Assembly (NCBI RefSeq): GCF_019059575.1
Contig: NW_024881583.1
Span: forward strand, 990,501 to 1,054,500
Source of the DNA: Amphibalanus amphitrite
Taxonomy: Eukaryota > Arthropoda > Thecostraca > Balanomorpha > Balanidae
Direction of reading: 5' to 3'
Length of the DNA stretch: 64,000 nt
The notes below the pieces were generated by a model, which was not told the DNA's origin, did not search any database, and saw only the letters and a list, made by a program, of their open reading frames with translations. The number at the start of each line of letters is the position of its first letter. Within the stretch, counting starts at the first letter, position 1. Positions 1 to 11,681 of the stretch are shown one piece after another. Made by a program: the position numbers and the translations under genes.

Positions 1-182
1 AAACTTTGCTCAGTTTGTAGTAGGGCTTATCTACAAACTGTGTACTTATCGAATCTATCTATCTATCCATTTAGGGCCTATCAAGTAGATGTAGGTATGC
101 GATAAAATGGCATAATTAATGCGGGTACCTGAAAATGGCACAGTAAATTTGGTGACCTGACCGAGCGACTTTCATTCCGCAG

Positions 183-3100
183 ACGCTACCTGCTGACACT
201 GAGGGTGGAGAAAGACGGTGATGTCGACACTGCCCACACGGAGGTGTACGTCAACGCGTTGCCGACGCCTAAACTGTGGATTGACAGGCAGACCGACGTG
301 TTTGATCCATTCCAAGACATTTTCGTATCGGCGCAGGTAAGCGTTGCGGAAATACTGAATTGGGAACGCATGAACGATGTAATCTTTTTTCTGAATAAAG
401 TGAGATATATTTCAATTTAAAGTTTCAAAAAGTTCCTCACTAACTTTCCAAGCGTATGAATGTTCAGGATAAGCATGAGAAAATAGTATGAAAGCAGGCC
501 GCGTTATAGACGAATGTCATGCTGGCACCATAGACGGTTTGGTAATTCACGGGCCTGCCTTTGCCCCTATTTTCCCAGGTGTCCACCGACTGGCCTGTGA
601 CAGTTCAGTGGGAGACAGACTTCCCGGTACCTCCGGCCGCTCTGGAGGGCGCCTCGTTCCGCCCGACCCTGGTGCCCGCCGGTGCCCGCAGGCGCCACTT
701 TGACCTGGTGCTGCCGGCCCTGGAGATAGCCGGCGGAGAGGATGGCTGTGAGTCTGAGACTGGAATACGAACCACGGAGCAGATAATCGCTAAGATATCA
801 GGAAAACAATCTGATGGTAGTATACGAAACGAACTCATTAGGCGAGGTGGGGAAAGATTTACCAGAACATATATTTCGCTCGATACATTGGTTTCGAATC
901 ATGTGAAGAAGATATTTTTGTTGTTTTAAAGTCATTTTTCCCAGGAAATTAGTTATGTAATAGCCGTCCGCGACCAGCGAACCGCCCTCGTTATGTCTCC
1001 ATGCCTTATGTGAAAGGAGTAAGCGAGCCCATCTCCCGCTTCCTACGCGCTCACAACGTAATTGTAGGGCATTCGTCAAAAGCTCTAAAAAAGTCACTAG
1101 TTAACGTGAAAGATAGGATTCCCAAGGCCAAGCAAAAGGGTACGATATATGAAATGCAATGTGAATGTGGCGAAATTTACATTGGAGAAACAGGGCGCCC
1201 AAAAGATGTCAGGCTCAACGAGCATGCTAAAGACATCGAGCACGGGCGGGTACAAAAGTCGGCACCCGCTCGGCACACTAGGCGGTGCGGTAGAAACATG
1301 CACCCCATGGAAGGCAAAACTTTGGCATGTGAGAGTAACTGGAAAAAGAGAATCGTGCGCGAAGCAATAGAAATAAAAGAAAAAGATCCATACATGAACC
1401 GAGATGTAGGAAAATTTGGCCTTAGTCCAATATGGGATTTCACCCTTAGAAATAGGTCGACATGAGCATAAGATGTCATCCATAGGAACTAAACATACAC
1501 CCGGTTGTGCAAATTGATCTATTGTGTCCGATGTATCTCTGTAGACACAAGTATAGGTAGTAGGTATCCATAGGAATATGTAGAACTTAGAAGATTGGTT
1601 GCACTACTTGTTATGTAGAGGAACATACAAGCTAAAAGACCGTGTCAGTTTTTTGGCAAGTGATATATTTTTGAAAAAATGTAACCCGTCTAGGGAATAA
1701 TTTTTGGTGTGTGGTTTTTCATACATGTAATTGTTTTTATTTTGTCCAGTGACCAAGGGTGAGCAATATCATCCGAAATATATGGACTTGTGAGTTAGAT
1801 ATTATTATCCCAGAGAATAATCCGAAAAGTGACCATACATAATGAAGATATTTTTCTTTGGCTTATATTGATACACAATTGCAATACCCATGCCGTGTAG
1901 TTGTTTTTTGTCTGTCTTTCTCTTGACTGATGCCATATGCTGTACCGCAATACAAGCGTGTACTGCGGGACAGTCTACCAAGAGCAAACACTTCAAGCTC
2001 CACGAGCAAGCTTTACAAAATACTGGTCACGAGAACTGATGGATGTGCGTCAACGTCAATGCGAAAAGATGCATATCCCCCACCCCCTCCCGCCACATCA
2101 GTTCCGTCTATATTGGTTCCGAAGCGACTGATCACCGGACCGTGTTCCAGGCACTCTATGTGGGAAGGTGCTCCGTTTCGTGCTCCGAGCTGACATGGAG
2201 ACCAGCGACTCCCTGGTGGCCTCGGCAGAGGTCGACCTCACCATAATGAGCGCCCCTTCACTCGGCGAACTCAAGGCGAGAACCGTTATTTGTAATTCAT
2301 ATTGATCGGACTGGTTTTGTAAAAGCAGAGGTTCGAGTTTCGCTGCATCTCGGGACGGAATCCCGCATAGTGATAAGGCATGGAAATATAACGGCACTCA
2401 CGTGTGCATGAATCACACACAAATACAAAATAACACTAAAAGTTCACCCATCAGGAATGTATTATACAAATGCCATTAAAGGAAGGGTGCCACCTTTTGG
2501 ACACAACGCAGTTTTTACAAGATTAGCCTCACATGAACCTAAAAACCGGCTTCACTTACCTATGCTCGAGACGGTCAGCATTGAATCCGCACGTGAAGTT
2601 ATCATTTGCGAGTTTTGCTGCCAGCATTCGGGCAGGCAAAAATCTTCAGCACTATTTCCTCGTCGTGTTAAGGGTATTTTATAAAACATGAAATCAGCAA
2701 AGGTATGTATAAAAGTTATACTTTTGAAGCATGTTTTATCATTTTGAAAGGGTATATTTTTTCTTTATGGTATACACTTAAGTTTTAAAATTTTAATTGG
2801 GAAGTTTTTCTAGTAAGTTGCATGAAGGGTGAAGGGTTCCATAGATCTCTTAAGCATTGTAAAGGAAAAACCTTTACTCGACTTATTTGATGTTCTTTTG
2901 ACGTATCTTACTTAGTTCAACTTACTTACTACAACTTAGTTCAAATCATGTTATCTTCTTCCTTTTTATTTGTTCATCTTTTTGTCTCAGTTGCGCCATC
3001 AATGCAAATGGCAGAATGATATGTTGCCATGACAACAGGATATGCCAGCCGTCCTAGCTGCCACATCAAACGACCTTGAGTTGTAGTGGTGATATAAACA

Positions 3101-3916
3101 ACGATCTTTTTTTGGCCAATGTATTAAATGCAATGTTTCGGTTTTTTGTATATTGTGGACGCGCTAACCACGTCTAAAAATTCAAATAAGTAAAATAGAT
3201 TCATAGAACAAAAATTTCGGAAGGTGGCACCCTTCCTTTAATTGAGCGGTACTAGGAGATAAAATGTATCTGCAACACTGCCAACTGCGTATTCGCGATC
3301 CGAAATACTGCCCGATGTTACAATACGAATACCGGTACAACGACAGCACTATTCCACTGACGTCACGCCTCTGCTGACGTCACACGGCAGGTGTCGTCCG
3401 CCGACGGCCTGATGACGGCCCTGGACGCCTCCGAAGGCTGGTCTGCTGACTCGGGCGCGCTGCAGCTCACCTTCCAGTTCGGTTTTATCACCTCTGACGG
3501 CATGAGGGTGCCCATGGCGACCACGGTGGGAGCAGACATGCCGCGGACCGAACTGCTGTTGCCCAGAGGTGAGAGAAGGCGCCGTGTAAGGCACCCTCAG
3601 CTTTGCGTGTTAGAATGCATTACCGTTTGACCGTTCCACTCAAACTCAGTTCTGCTCAGATCTATTTATAACACTATCTGTACGCACTACACACTGCGCC
3701 GTGATGGTGTATATAGTACCTAATCAGGGCGGCTTATCTAAGGTGCTGTTATTGCTAGTTGTTTATTAGAAGTGCTATAAAATACGTTGCTTCGCGTTCT
3801 TTTCCAGGCGCCACTCAGGTGTACGTTCGTGTCTGTCCGGCCGACGGCGTGTGCCTCACCGTGGAAAGTGACGTCACTCCGAAACAGGGTGTCATCAGCG
3901 ACGAAGCTGCTATGAG
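183..3916 (+). CDS. Exons 1-5 (visible): extracellular REJ-like beta-rich region
   Basis: These exons encode visible residues 1-244. The text resembles REJ/PKD-type ectodomain modules of polycystin-1-like proteins: alternating hydrophobic strands such as YLLTLRVEKDG and EVYVNALP, then a Cys-containing strand (VYVRVCPADGVCLTV). Phases chain exactly (0, 1, 0, 1, 2). Introns here are long and carry a Penelope remnant, a TTAA-type element and a 2 kb hAT element, which makes this the most transposon-loaded part of the gene. Exon 3 (2151-2275) ends at CTCAAG before GCGAGA; only a GC donor keeps the frame into exon 4. Confidence 0.75.
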
Positions 3917-6900
3917 GTTAGTCAAAAGCGCAATTCCATATGCTTTATCAGATCGGTATCCTTGCCCATTAAATGCTAGAAAATGTATATCAAATATTCT
4001 ATTTTATTCGCTTCGCAATATAAGTTCTCCCAAAACTCCAGAATTTGCCGTTCGCGAGTTAGTCACCAGGACCTGTACAAACATATTTGTTTAGTGTTGG
4101 GCAGGGGCGTCGCCACGGATTTTTGAGTGGGGGGGTCGGGTTTCTAGTCTTCACCCGATGGATAGGGGCGTTTTTTTTTTTTGCCACACTTCCCAGTTTT
4201 GTGCGTGCGATGTGTGTGTGTGTGCGCGCGTGTAACAAATCGGCGCGCAGCGCCGCGAAATTTGGTATAACCTTTTAGGTAGGTATACCTACCTACATCA
4301 CTTGTGTAAAAATTATCACTGGTCACTTAAGGTCAGGAGGTCGCCATGTCAAGTTCTGTTATACGGTATACCTCTATCAAACTTTCCCCTCTCGCCATTC
4401 TTGTAGCTTTTCTCCCATAACTTCGAAATTTGGTACACTGTATACCTAATGTATGGGGTTATATGTGTCAGCAATTCATGATTCTGAGGATTTACATATA
4501 TGATCTGGAGGCAGGTCAAATACGTGACCTCATCATTAGAAAAAGCACGAACGTCTCCTGCTTTGAAAAAGTTCGTCAGAAACGCAAAATATCTTTGGAG
4601 CCATGACAAATCAGCTCATCATTGCCAGGGACAGGGTGCAACTTATGGCGAGTGATGACTCGAAAGGTCATTAGTGGAAATGTCCATCGATGGCCACCAG
4701 CTTTTTTTTCTACAACTTTTGACGAAGACGCGGTAGAGCGATGACAGCACCTGGAAGGTGTTCACTGTTCAGCTCAACAACACGGATCCATTCATATGCA
4801 GCAGGAGGTCCTTTTTCGATCAGGACATAACGTTGACCTGAGGTCGTTTTAACGTTAATTCTAAATGGTCAAATTTTAACTCATGTGACGCGTCTCAACG
4901 AGATAAACATGGTGACAAGACAACATATGTAAATACCATACAAATTCACGGAATCTAAAGTTATTGCAAAGCAAATGTTTCGGCAGAATCTGTCCAGGTT
5001 TGCCTTCTATGGGCAAAACATAGATCTGAGATGAAATCTGACGCGAAGCTAGCGAAAGAGCGTTGAAAGAGCTATCGAATATGTTTTCTGCTTCACTGTA
5101 GCCCTTCTATTGGTGGGTTCCCAGTCGCTACGTATAACGTATACTGAAGTAACGCTGAGGTATGCTTTCGACCCCTGATCGATCTAGAGGTTTGCGGAAA
5201 AAGAGCATGCTGCCCGTGACGAGAGAAAGCCGATGATACCTAATTACAAGGTTTCGGGTCATCTCAGGACTCAGGTCATCGCCAATAAGTAGGGAAACTC
5301 GGGACCTGCTAGAACTTTGCGAATGTAAGTTGTGATGGTTTTTCGAGGTTCTGATTACGAATGTTATCTTTGATTTGAACGAAGATGATGACTCCATGCA
5401 TTTGGGGTAGATCAGGTCAGGTCAGATCGACCAGTACCTAATAGTGGATGACCACCACCGATTGCTTCCTTACATGTTATTAAGCAACACAACTACTTCT
5501 TAAATGTTCAGATGGGTGCTAAGAATTCAAAATCAGCTCCAAAGCTATCCTATACCTAAATTGAAAGCATGTTATAAAAAAGTGAACCAAGGTCATCTTT
5601 ATTTGAATCAGAGATATCGATTTATTTTTAAGTAGGTGATTAACTCGAGCGCACCGGAAGTTTCTTTGCAATCGGCTCCTTTTTGCGCGACTTCTTTGCG
5701 AAAGCCCGAGACGGTTTCATCTGACTCCCTTTCCCCTACATGTGCACTGTACAGCTAGTTGTGACGGTAGCCATGGGGCTGAGGCTAGTTTGTAGTTTTG
5801 TAGTTAGGTACTGATCCGACGAATCGACTGCGACCATTTTTTTTAACGATCAGACGAACGCTCGGGGCAGTTTTGGCGCGTCCAATCCTTTGAGGGATAA
5901 AAAGGTACTAGAATGGTGGCTACTTAAAAATATTGTTGTGCTGGTGTTCCCCGCCCACAGCTAATTGAGCTTTAGGTAATTGGCTAATTGGCTTTAGGGA
6001 GCTCTTGAAGCGATTCTGAATCTGATGTATTTGTTGGTGTTGCTGACGCCTGCTTCACTGACATAAAAGCTAAAAAAGCATACTCAGCGTCGCAAAAAGT
6101 GGGGGGTCGACACCCCCAGTTTTCAAGAGTGGGGGGTCACGACCCCCCCCCCCCCCCGACCCCCCCGTCGGCGACGCCCCTGGTGTTGGGCTTGTCAACG
6201 GCGTGACCGCAATGATGGCTTCATCTCTCTAGCTCTACCCAATGACTGATGCGTAGTGGCTACTTCGGTAATATCTGCTGACCTGTCCCAGGGACCTCAG
6301 CGAGCGCCAGGTGGAGGTTCACGAGCTGGGTCGTCCCGTGGAGGTACTGGGCTGGTCGGTGGCCATCCTGGACAGACTTCCGGCCGAGCAGAGCGCAGCC
6401 GCTGAAAATCTGACAGCTATCGTCCACTTCACAGCCCGCCGCGCGCTCTCCAAAATCGCATCCAGGTGAGACAGCGACTCTGACTCATGAGTCAGAGTCA
6501 CTCACTTGGGGACTGCAATCCCCAAGTGAGACGGTGACTCTGACGTAACATCCCGGGGTGACGGCATTTAGCAGTGGGCAAAGGCCCTGGAATAGGCAAA
6601 CTATGGCTGTGAGCAAATCACCGAGCCACTAAACAATCGCTTTCGCTTCTAATTGTGAGCATTTTGACGGACGCGATTGCATCCGGCGACAGTAAAACTA
6701 ACTTCTATTGATAAGCACAAATATTTTGAACGCATTCGCGGTTCAACTTGCTATGGAATATCTTTTATGTATCGAAGAAATATTCCTGTTTTTAGGAATG
6801 AACACCTGTATGTTGTTGCACTTTGTGAGCATAAAACGGCTCCGTTTCCCGCAGGCTACGAGAGCTGACCAACAGTGAAAACGTCAAACAGAAAACGTGA

Positions 6901-9900
6901 GTGGTGTGCCGTCTCGTCAGATGCAAGCATCGTTAATTGTGAACTTATTTTATTGATCATTCCTTTCTGAAAAGGGCTTAGGCTTGCTAATAGTCATTAT
7001 TCCTCGCTGAATGAGTGAAATTCAACTAATTTGTTGTTTAAAAAAGTTAATTTAAACAATGTTAGAGTAAAATCAAAGTGAGTTAGAGTACCTAAAAATT
7101 AAAACCGTTATTGGATCTAACAGTGACGCTCGCTGCTCTTTGGGCCCGTCAGGCGGGCGGTGGACCAGGCACTCACGGCCCTGGAGCTGCTCAGCCCGCT
7201 GGAGGCTGTGCTGGCCGGTCAGGCGCAGTTTGACCTGACGGGTCACAGGAGCACGCTGCAGCAGCTGGTCGGCGCCGCCCTGCTGCCCTCAGTACCGCAG
7301 ACGTTCATAGAGCAGACGCTACAGGTGGTGCCGCAGCAGCAGATCGTCCCGGCCAGCGGACCGGTCCCGCTCCCAGGTGAGAGAATACATCAAATGGAGT
7401 TGACATCGCCGATTTCTTGCCCGTCTCAATCAAAAACATCATGTAGCTCAAGTTCGAATAGGAAATTTATTGATGTGTGCATGCCTATGTAATTGTGTCA
7501 CGGACTGGACGGGACATGCAAACGCCACCGTTTTGTCTGTACGTTTCCAGTGGCCAGCCTGAGATCTCGTCGTGCTCGGCGCCGGCCCAAGAGAGCAGTC
7601 GCTTCCGCCTCGAGCACCCAGCCACTCGACGCCAGCCAGGTAACTTGGCGATAGAGTGCCCTCAATTAAGCCGCAGATTTTGCACAATCGTTCTGTGCTT
7701 TCCGTGACATTATGTCCGAGTGTCACCCCATAGCCATCTTCTATCACGAGTTGATGAGGATGTTTTTTTTCGGCGTCGACGGTCCTCTCTGATCGCCCAC
7801 CTCTCCGACCAGGCGGCGCGGCTACTCAGCACTGCCGAGGGCTCGTCCAACACCGGCGCCCTGCTGACGACAGCTCGCGCGGCACTAGCCGGACTGTGCG
7901 CCGGCCTGCCGTCCACCAACAGCCCTCCAGTGGCCGTTCTCGGCTACCGACTGCAGCTGCAGGCGGCGCGGCGCGCGCTCGACACGGCCGGCACTGCCCG
8001 CTGGCCGCTGGTCGAGCACTCGGAGAGCGCCAACGGCACGTGGCTACAGCCCAGCGCCCAGTGGACCGGCTGGTCGTGGGAGTGCGGCGGTGACCCGGAG
8101 CTGCAGGTGGCCGTGCTCTGCCGCGACATGTGCGTCACCACCTGGGTCACGGAGGAAGACCTGCTGACGGCCAGTTCGGACCGACTGGAGATCGACCCCA
8201 CCCCGCGCAGGTCAGTCCAAAGTTTAAAGAAACAACGGTCAGGCCATCCAGGGTGCGAGCAGCGACCGGGAGAGAGAGCGCGCGCGGCTAGAGATTTCAC
8301 TTCCAGAGTGGGGTAACGGGTTCAGTAAAGGTAAAGGTGCGCTGTTGATAGCATCTCTTTTCTGCGGGGCGTGCAATGAAAGCTCTGCTTCTTTGCGGCT
8401 TTTTGACTGTGTGACACGTCTTTTTCTGACCATTCTGGCAGGACGCCGGTGTTCAGTGTGAGCCTACTACACCCGGTCAGCTTGGAGCCGCAGTACGCCG
8501 AACAGACTCTCAAATCACCCTTCACCATCAGCACCCTGGTCAACGCCTCCATGGAGATGCCGGAGGGAAAGACGCTCGAGGTGAGATCGGAACAATGTTC
8601 GGACTTACACACCTGAAGGGATGCCGATGTAGATCTACGGATAGTTCCTCCATGACCGCGGGATTTTGTATAGGATGTTGTGAATATAGAGCGAGTAAAA
8701 AAAAAAATGACAAAGGAATGTGAATGCTCAAGACTCACCCGAATGGATGATGGTGCAGTGTGGCGATACGGCTACCACAGGTCACCAGAACCGTACCGAA
8801 CCAATGTTCTGCCCTGGACGCCGTTGCTGACCTCTGTCTCTGTCCCGCACACGCAGTGTCGCAGCTGGCAGGAAGAGGAGTGGAGCGCTGACTCCTGTCA
8901 GACCGACCGGGTGACTGGCGGCGAGCTGAGGTGCAGGTGTACCCGGCTGGGCGCCGTGGCGGCCTTTGAGGTGGACGCGCCCGAGCCGACCACTACTGTA
9001 CCCACGACCCAGCGGGCCACCACGACTACCGAGAGGGCAGACAGCAACACCCAGCTGACCAACATCACTCTGCGGTGGGTGGAGCGGTGGTTGACACGCT
9101 CCAACCTGGAGCGGGTCGACCTGACCTAGCCAGGGTGTTTTCCTGATTGCAGGGGCTGTTTGTCCGTTTTAGCAATTATGTGTGTCAAATAGGCCATTGA
9201 GCTCAATAAACAAAGTAGCAAACGCATTGCACATTACACAACCCCAATACAGCTACCTTGACCAGTGACCTTTTGACGTTTCGTGATCTGTACATTGCAA
9301 TCTAACTCAGTGGCAGTGACGTCATAAAGTATTGCTATTTTGTAGCGTACTGCCTTTCAATGTATGTTCCTGACACTAATTTACCGTTTTTTTTTTTTTT
9401 TTTGCTTCGCGTAGGATCGACGCCGACTACCAGGCTGTGGTTGGGGACGACAAGGAGCAGTTCGAGAGCCACATGAAAACGCAGATCGCGGCGAGCATGA
9501 ACATCAGCGAATCGTCCATCATCTCAATCAGCGCTCGTCCGGGTGAGAATCGGCGAGAGAACCTCTTATGTTGAACATCAGAAACGGCTAGAAACGTGTC
9601 GTGGAATAGGAGTCATGCTTCATACCTCACTCAGGGGTTTCCAATGGTGTCTTCTGAACCGCACTGCGGGCGTCCGCCTCTTGAGTGTTCTACATTAACA
9701 CGTTTCCTTGTTCCCACCCTCAGGTTCCATCCTGCTGGATCTCACCGTCGAGACATCCGCGGTGAACCAGCGCACTGCCACGGCCACACGCTCCCAGGAC
9801 CCGCTGCAGGTGCTGACCCAGCTGGTGCAGTCAGGCCAGCTGGAGCTCACCGATCTCCAGGGTAACCGGCTGGTGATCCCGCGAGACGGACTCGACGACG

Positions 9901-11681
9901 TGCAGGCCGACCCCGTGAAGGAGGAGAGGAACACGCGCACAGCCGTCATCATCGGAGCCGTCATCGCCGCCATCGTGGTCATCTGCGTGATCGGCGTCAT
10001 CGCCGCGGTGGTCATCAAGAACAAGAAGAGGTCCAAGGTCGGATCAATGACGGTGAGAGGGGGAGAGAATTTTGGAGGGAGAGAGAGAGAGGGAGAGACA
10101 GAGAGAGAGTAGGGAAAGAAAGCGAGAAGTGATATACCTTATGGTTTATAATTTATATGCTATACATGGCTATTACACTTGTGTATTTTTTTGACATATC
10201 CACCTGTGCTTATTCTGGAGTACTGCTGTTTTAACGTTACGCAAATACGAGGTCACTCTTATGGTGTCACGGTTTTCACACTGACATTTGTGTATTTTTG
10301 CCGCAGAGTCCGACCGACCGCAGTCAGCAGAACACGTACAAGTCGTTCCAGTTCGAGCACGTGATGGACGGAACAGCGGCCTCCCTGGAAAAGTACAGAT
10401 CTTCACGTGGCATGGACGATTCCGATCGGTAAGCAGAAATGCCACATGGGCGGTTCTGGACGGGTTATATCGGCTCTGGCCGGCTAGTGGTGGCTGGAAC
10501 TATAGCTGTGACCAGGCGACTAGTCGGTGAAGCTCATCAGTGAAACGCCAGATTAACGGGCACTTACATCGAGATAGGTTATTAGCCTCTCTAGTGCAAT
10601 ATGGCGAAAAGCTGGCCGACAATCCCAGGGTCCTCTGAACATGCGCACCCCTGTGCTGGTCGTCTGATGACCCCGGTCTGATGGTCGATGGTGTGATGGT
10701 GTGAAAGCCGATGGTTGATGGCCACAGTTTGATGACCATGGTGATGGTCTCTTTGGGGCCGCCTGGTGACCGGTTACTGCAGCGGAGCGGGCCGCGCCGA
10801 CAGGTATCTGGCCGAGACGATGCGCGCCCACTCGGCAGCCGCTCTGCAACGGCGGGCCAGTGTGCCGCGGCCGGCCCGCTACGACACGCCCAGCCGCGAG
10901 CAGCTGGACGCCACCCAGGCCGTCCCAGAGAGCGTGGTGAGTGGACGACCGGCGGCTGGGTGCGCCCCTTCAACAGCAGCGCACTAACGGCAGGACAGGT
11001 CACTGATTGGCCCCGCAGTGTCTGACTTTTTCTCACGTAATTATTTATCTCTGCAAACATTTTCCTTTGTCAGTCATGCGACCCGAGCAACATCTTGCCA
11101 TCTTTAGCAACAAAGCATTTTGCAGCTGCAACTATGCGGCACATGTCCATTGTCCAATGCCCATCCTGTTAAACCTAAAGCTGCCTGCCAGCGCATGGAG
11201 CGATAAATCGCCGTAACTGCAACCAGTACATAAGCGAGACGCAGCATTGCGATTCACTCCACTTTACACCCACCACCATTATCCGCCATTGTGTTATCCA
11301 CCATTGGACGGTGGACTGCATGCTAAATGTTTAAATCTATGCTTGTCACCTGTCCACTCCCTAATTCAACTGTATGTTCCTGTCTCAGAGCCAGCACCCC
11401 GCAATGCCTATACAGTATACATATTCAGTCATTGCGCTAAGTCTAGAACTTCGTTTCAATTTTTCGTTTAATTTCAGAAGTTTGTTTTGCCTGTTACATA
11501 CATTCAATGTACTTACCCTTCACCCATTCACGTTGAATACAATGCACAATCACATACAAAGCGATGTGCGCTTCCCTATTCCAGTCTTCGCCCTCTCTCA
11601 ATCCCTCTCCTCATCTACTGTTTCATCTCTCTTGCTTACCTGCACTGCTCTGCCTTTCAGCAAGAGGCGCCAGCTACGTAA
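183..11681 (+). CDS. REJ/GPS/SEA-like single-pass membrane protein, 5'-partial, 17 exons
   Basis: Seventeen exons join without a phase break: 183-336, 579-747, 2151-2275, 3391-3568, 3808-3916, 6292-6465, 6855-6896, 7153-7376, 7551-7639, 7813-8210, 8442-8580, 8857-9074, 9415-9542, 9724-10052, 10307-10428, 10804-10936 and 11661-11681 (TAA at 11679). This gives 916 visible residues. Order: beta-rich REJ/polycystin-like ectodomain (about 1-391), a very basic linker, a Ser/Ala-rich GAIN-like region, a GPS motif (about 601-637), a Thr-rich stalk, a SEA-like segment, one hydrophobic helix (789-813) followed by KNKKRSK, and a polar tail. It is inferred to be a type I plasma-membrane protein. All introns are GT-AG except the GC-AG intron after 2275. 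Signal peptide and N-terminus lie left of the window. The polycystin channel core (PLAT plus 11 helices) is absent. Splice structure is strong; the family name is moderate. Confidence 0.82.
1001..1465 (+). mobile_element. Penelope-like element remnant: GIY-YIG endonuclease 3' fragment
   Basis: An open stretch of 154 codons in the second visible intron encodes the C-terminal part of a Penelope-like retroelement. It has the pre-endonuclease linker (SLVNVKDRIPKAK), the GIY-YIG core (TIY at 48-50, YIGETGR at 60-66), the CEC cysteine pair typical of Penelope endonucleases, the R71 and E74-H75 positions, and a C-terminal LSPIWDF block. No reverse transcriptase is readable upstream, so the copy is 5'-truncated. 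It lies sense to the host gene and is presumably spliced out. It is not expected to be functional alone. Confidence 0.75.
2476..3241. mobile_element. TTAA-flanked MITE with AGGAAGGGTGCCACCTT ends
   Basis: The left end reads TTAA then AGGAAGGGTGCCACCTT, and the right end is the inverse followed by TTAA. The 17-bp inverted ends plus TTAA duplication fit a piggyBac-type non-autonomous element. The 766 bp interior is AT-rich and non-coding. It lies in the intron between exons 3 and 4 of the + strand gene, close to that gene's GC donor. Confidence 0.65.
4102..6182. mobile_element. Non-autonomous hAT-type element with 8-bp target duplication
   Basis: Ends are CAGGGGCGTCGCC and its exact inverse, flanked on both sides by GTGTTGGG (4094-4101 and 6183-6190). 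A 13-bp terminal inverted repeat with an 8-bp duplication is diagnostic of the hAT superfamily. No transposase is readable. Subterminal runs of G or C occur at both ends. The interior around 5150-5400 and 5640-5720 resembles the interior of the TTAA element at 37459-38338, although the ends differ. It lies in the intron between exons 5 and 6. Confidence 0.8.
6292..7639 (+). CDS. Exons 6-9: end of REJ-like region and basic linker
   Basis: Residues 245-421. Exons 6-8 encode a helical, Leu/Ala-rich segment (e.g. LGWSVAILDRL, ALTALELLSPLEAVLAG) of the kind that precedes the GAIN/GPS region in polycystin-1-like proteins. Exon 7 is only 42 bp (6855-6896). Exon 9 encodes an unusually basic run, RSRRARRRPKR, which contains furin-type RXXR/RXKR sites. 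Whether it is cleaved cannot be told from sequence. Confidence 0.7.
7813..9074 (+). CDS. Exons 10-12: GAIN-like region and degenerate GPS motif
   Basis: Residues 422-672. Exon 10 (398 bp) is the largest coding block and includes paired Trp and Cys residues (WTGWSWECGG, CRDMCVTTW). Exon 12 encodes the GPS signature: C601, W604, W609, C614, C626 and C628 in the usual C-W-W-C-C.C spacing, followed by RLGAVAAFE. In canonical GPS motifs the pattern after C.C is HL, then Thr or Ser, then a hydrophobic pair. Here His is Arg and the cleavage Thr/Ser is Gly, so autoproteolysis is predicted to be lost. A Thr-rich, probably O-glycosylated stalk (TTTVPTTQRATTTTE) follows. If exon 12 were read through, a stop occurs at about 9127; splicing at 9074 avoids it. 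Confidence 0.78.
9415..10052 (+). CDS. Exons 13-14: SEA-like module and transmembrane helix
   Basis: Residues 673-825. The run from IDADYQAVVGDDKEQFESHM through ISESSIISISARPGSILLDLTVE has the helix-strand pattern and terminal GS.L.DLTV strand of SEA-type modules. A second small helical stretch (DPLQVLTQLVQSGQLEL) follows. The membrane helix covers residues 789-813 and is almost all Ile, Val, Ala and Gly. It is followed at once by KNKKRSK, a strong cytoplasmic stop-transfer, giving a type I orientation. The SEA assignment is a pattern judgement; the transmembrane call is firm. Confidence 0.75.
10066..10111. repeat. GA-rich microsatellite in intron
   Basis: Interrupted GAGA tract just downstream of the exon 14 donor. 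Confidence 0.8.
10307..11681 (+). CDS. Exons 15-17: cytoplasmic tail and stop
   Basis: Residues 826-916 form a hydrophilic tail rich in Arg, Ser, Gln and Ala, with no recognised catalytic domain. The last exon has only 21 coding bases (QEAPAT then TAA). It follows a CT-rich tract ending in CAG and is in the phase left by exon 16. No clean AATAAA signal was found in the next few hundred bases, so the 3'UTR end is not assigned. Confidence 0.7.

Noticed and set aside
7720-8316. 198-codon uninterrupted frame read as its own gene
   Set aside because: Its centre is exon 10 of the spliced gene (7813-8210); the ends are intron sequence outside clear splice sites.
11487-11681. 64-codon frame ending QEAPAT as a stand-alone small gene
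   Set aside because: Only the last 21 bases are supported, as the terminal exon of the membrane-protein gene; the rest is intron.
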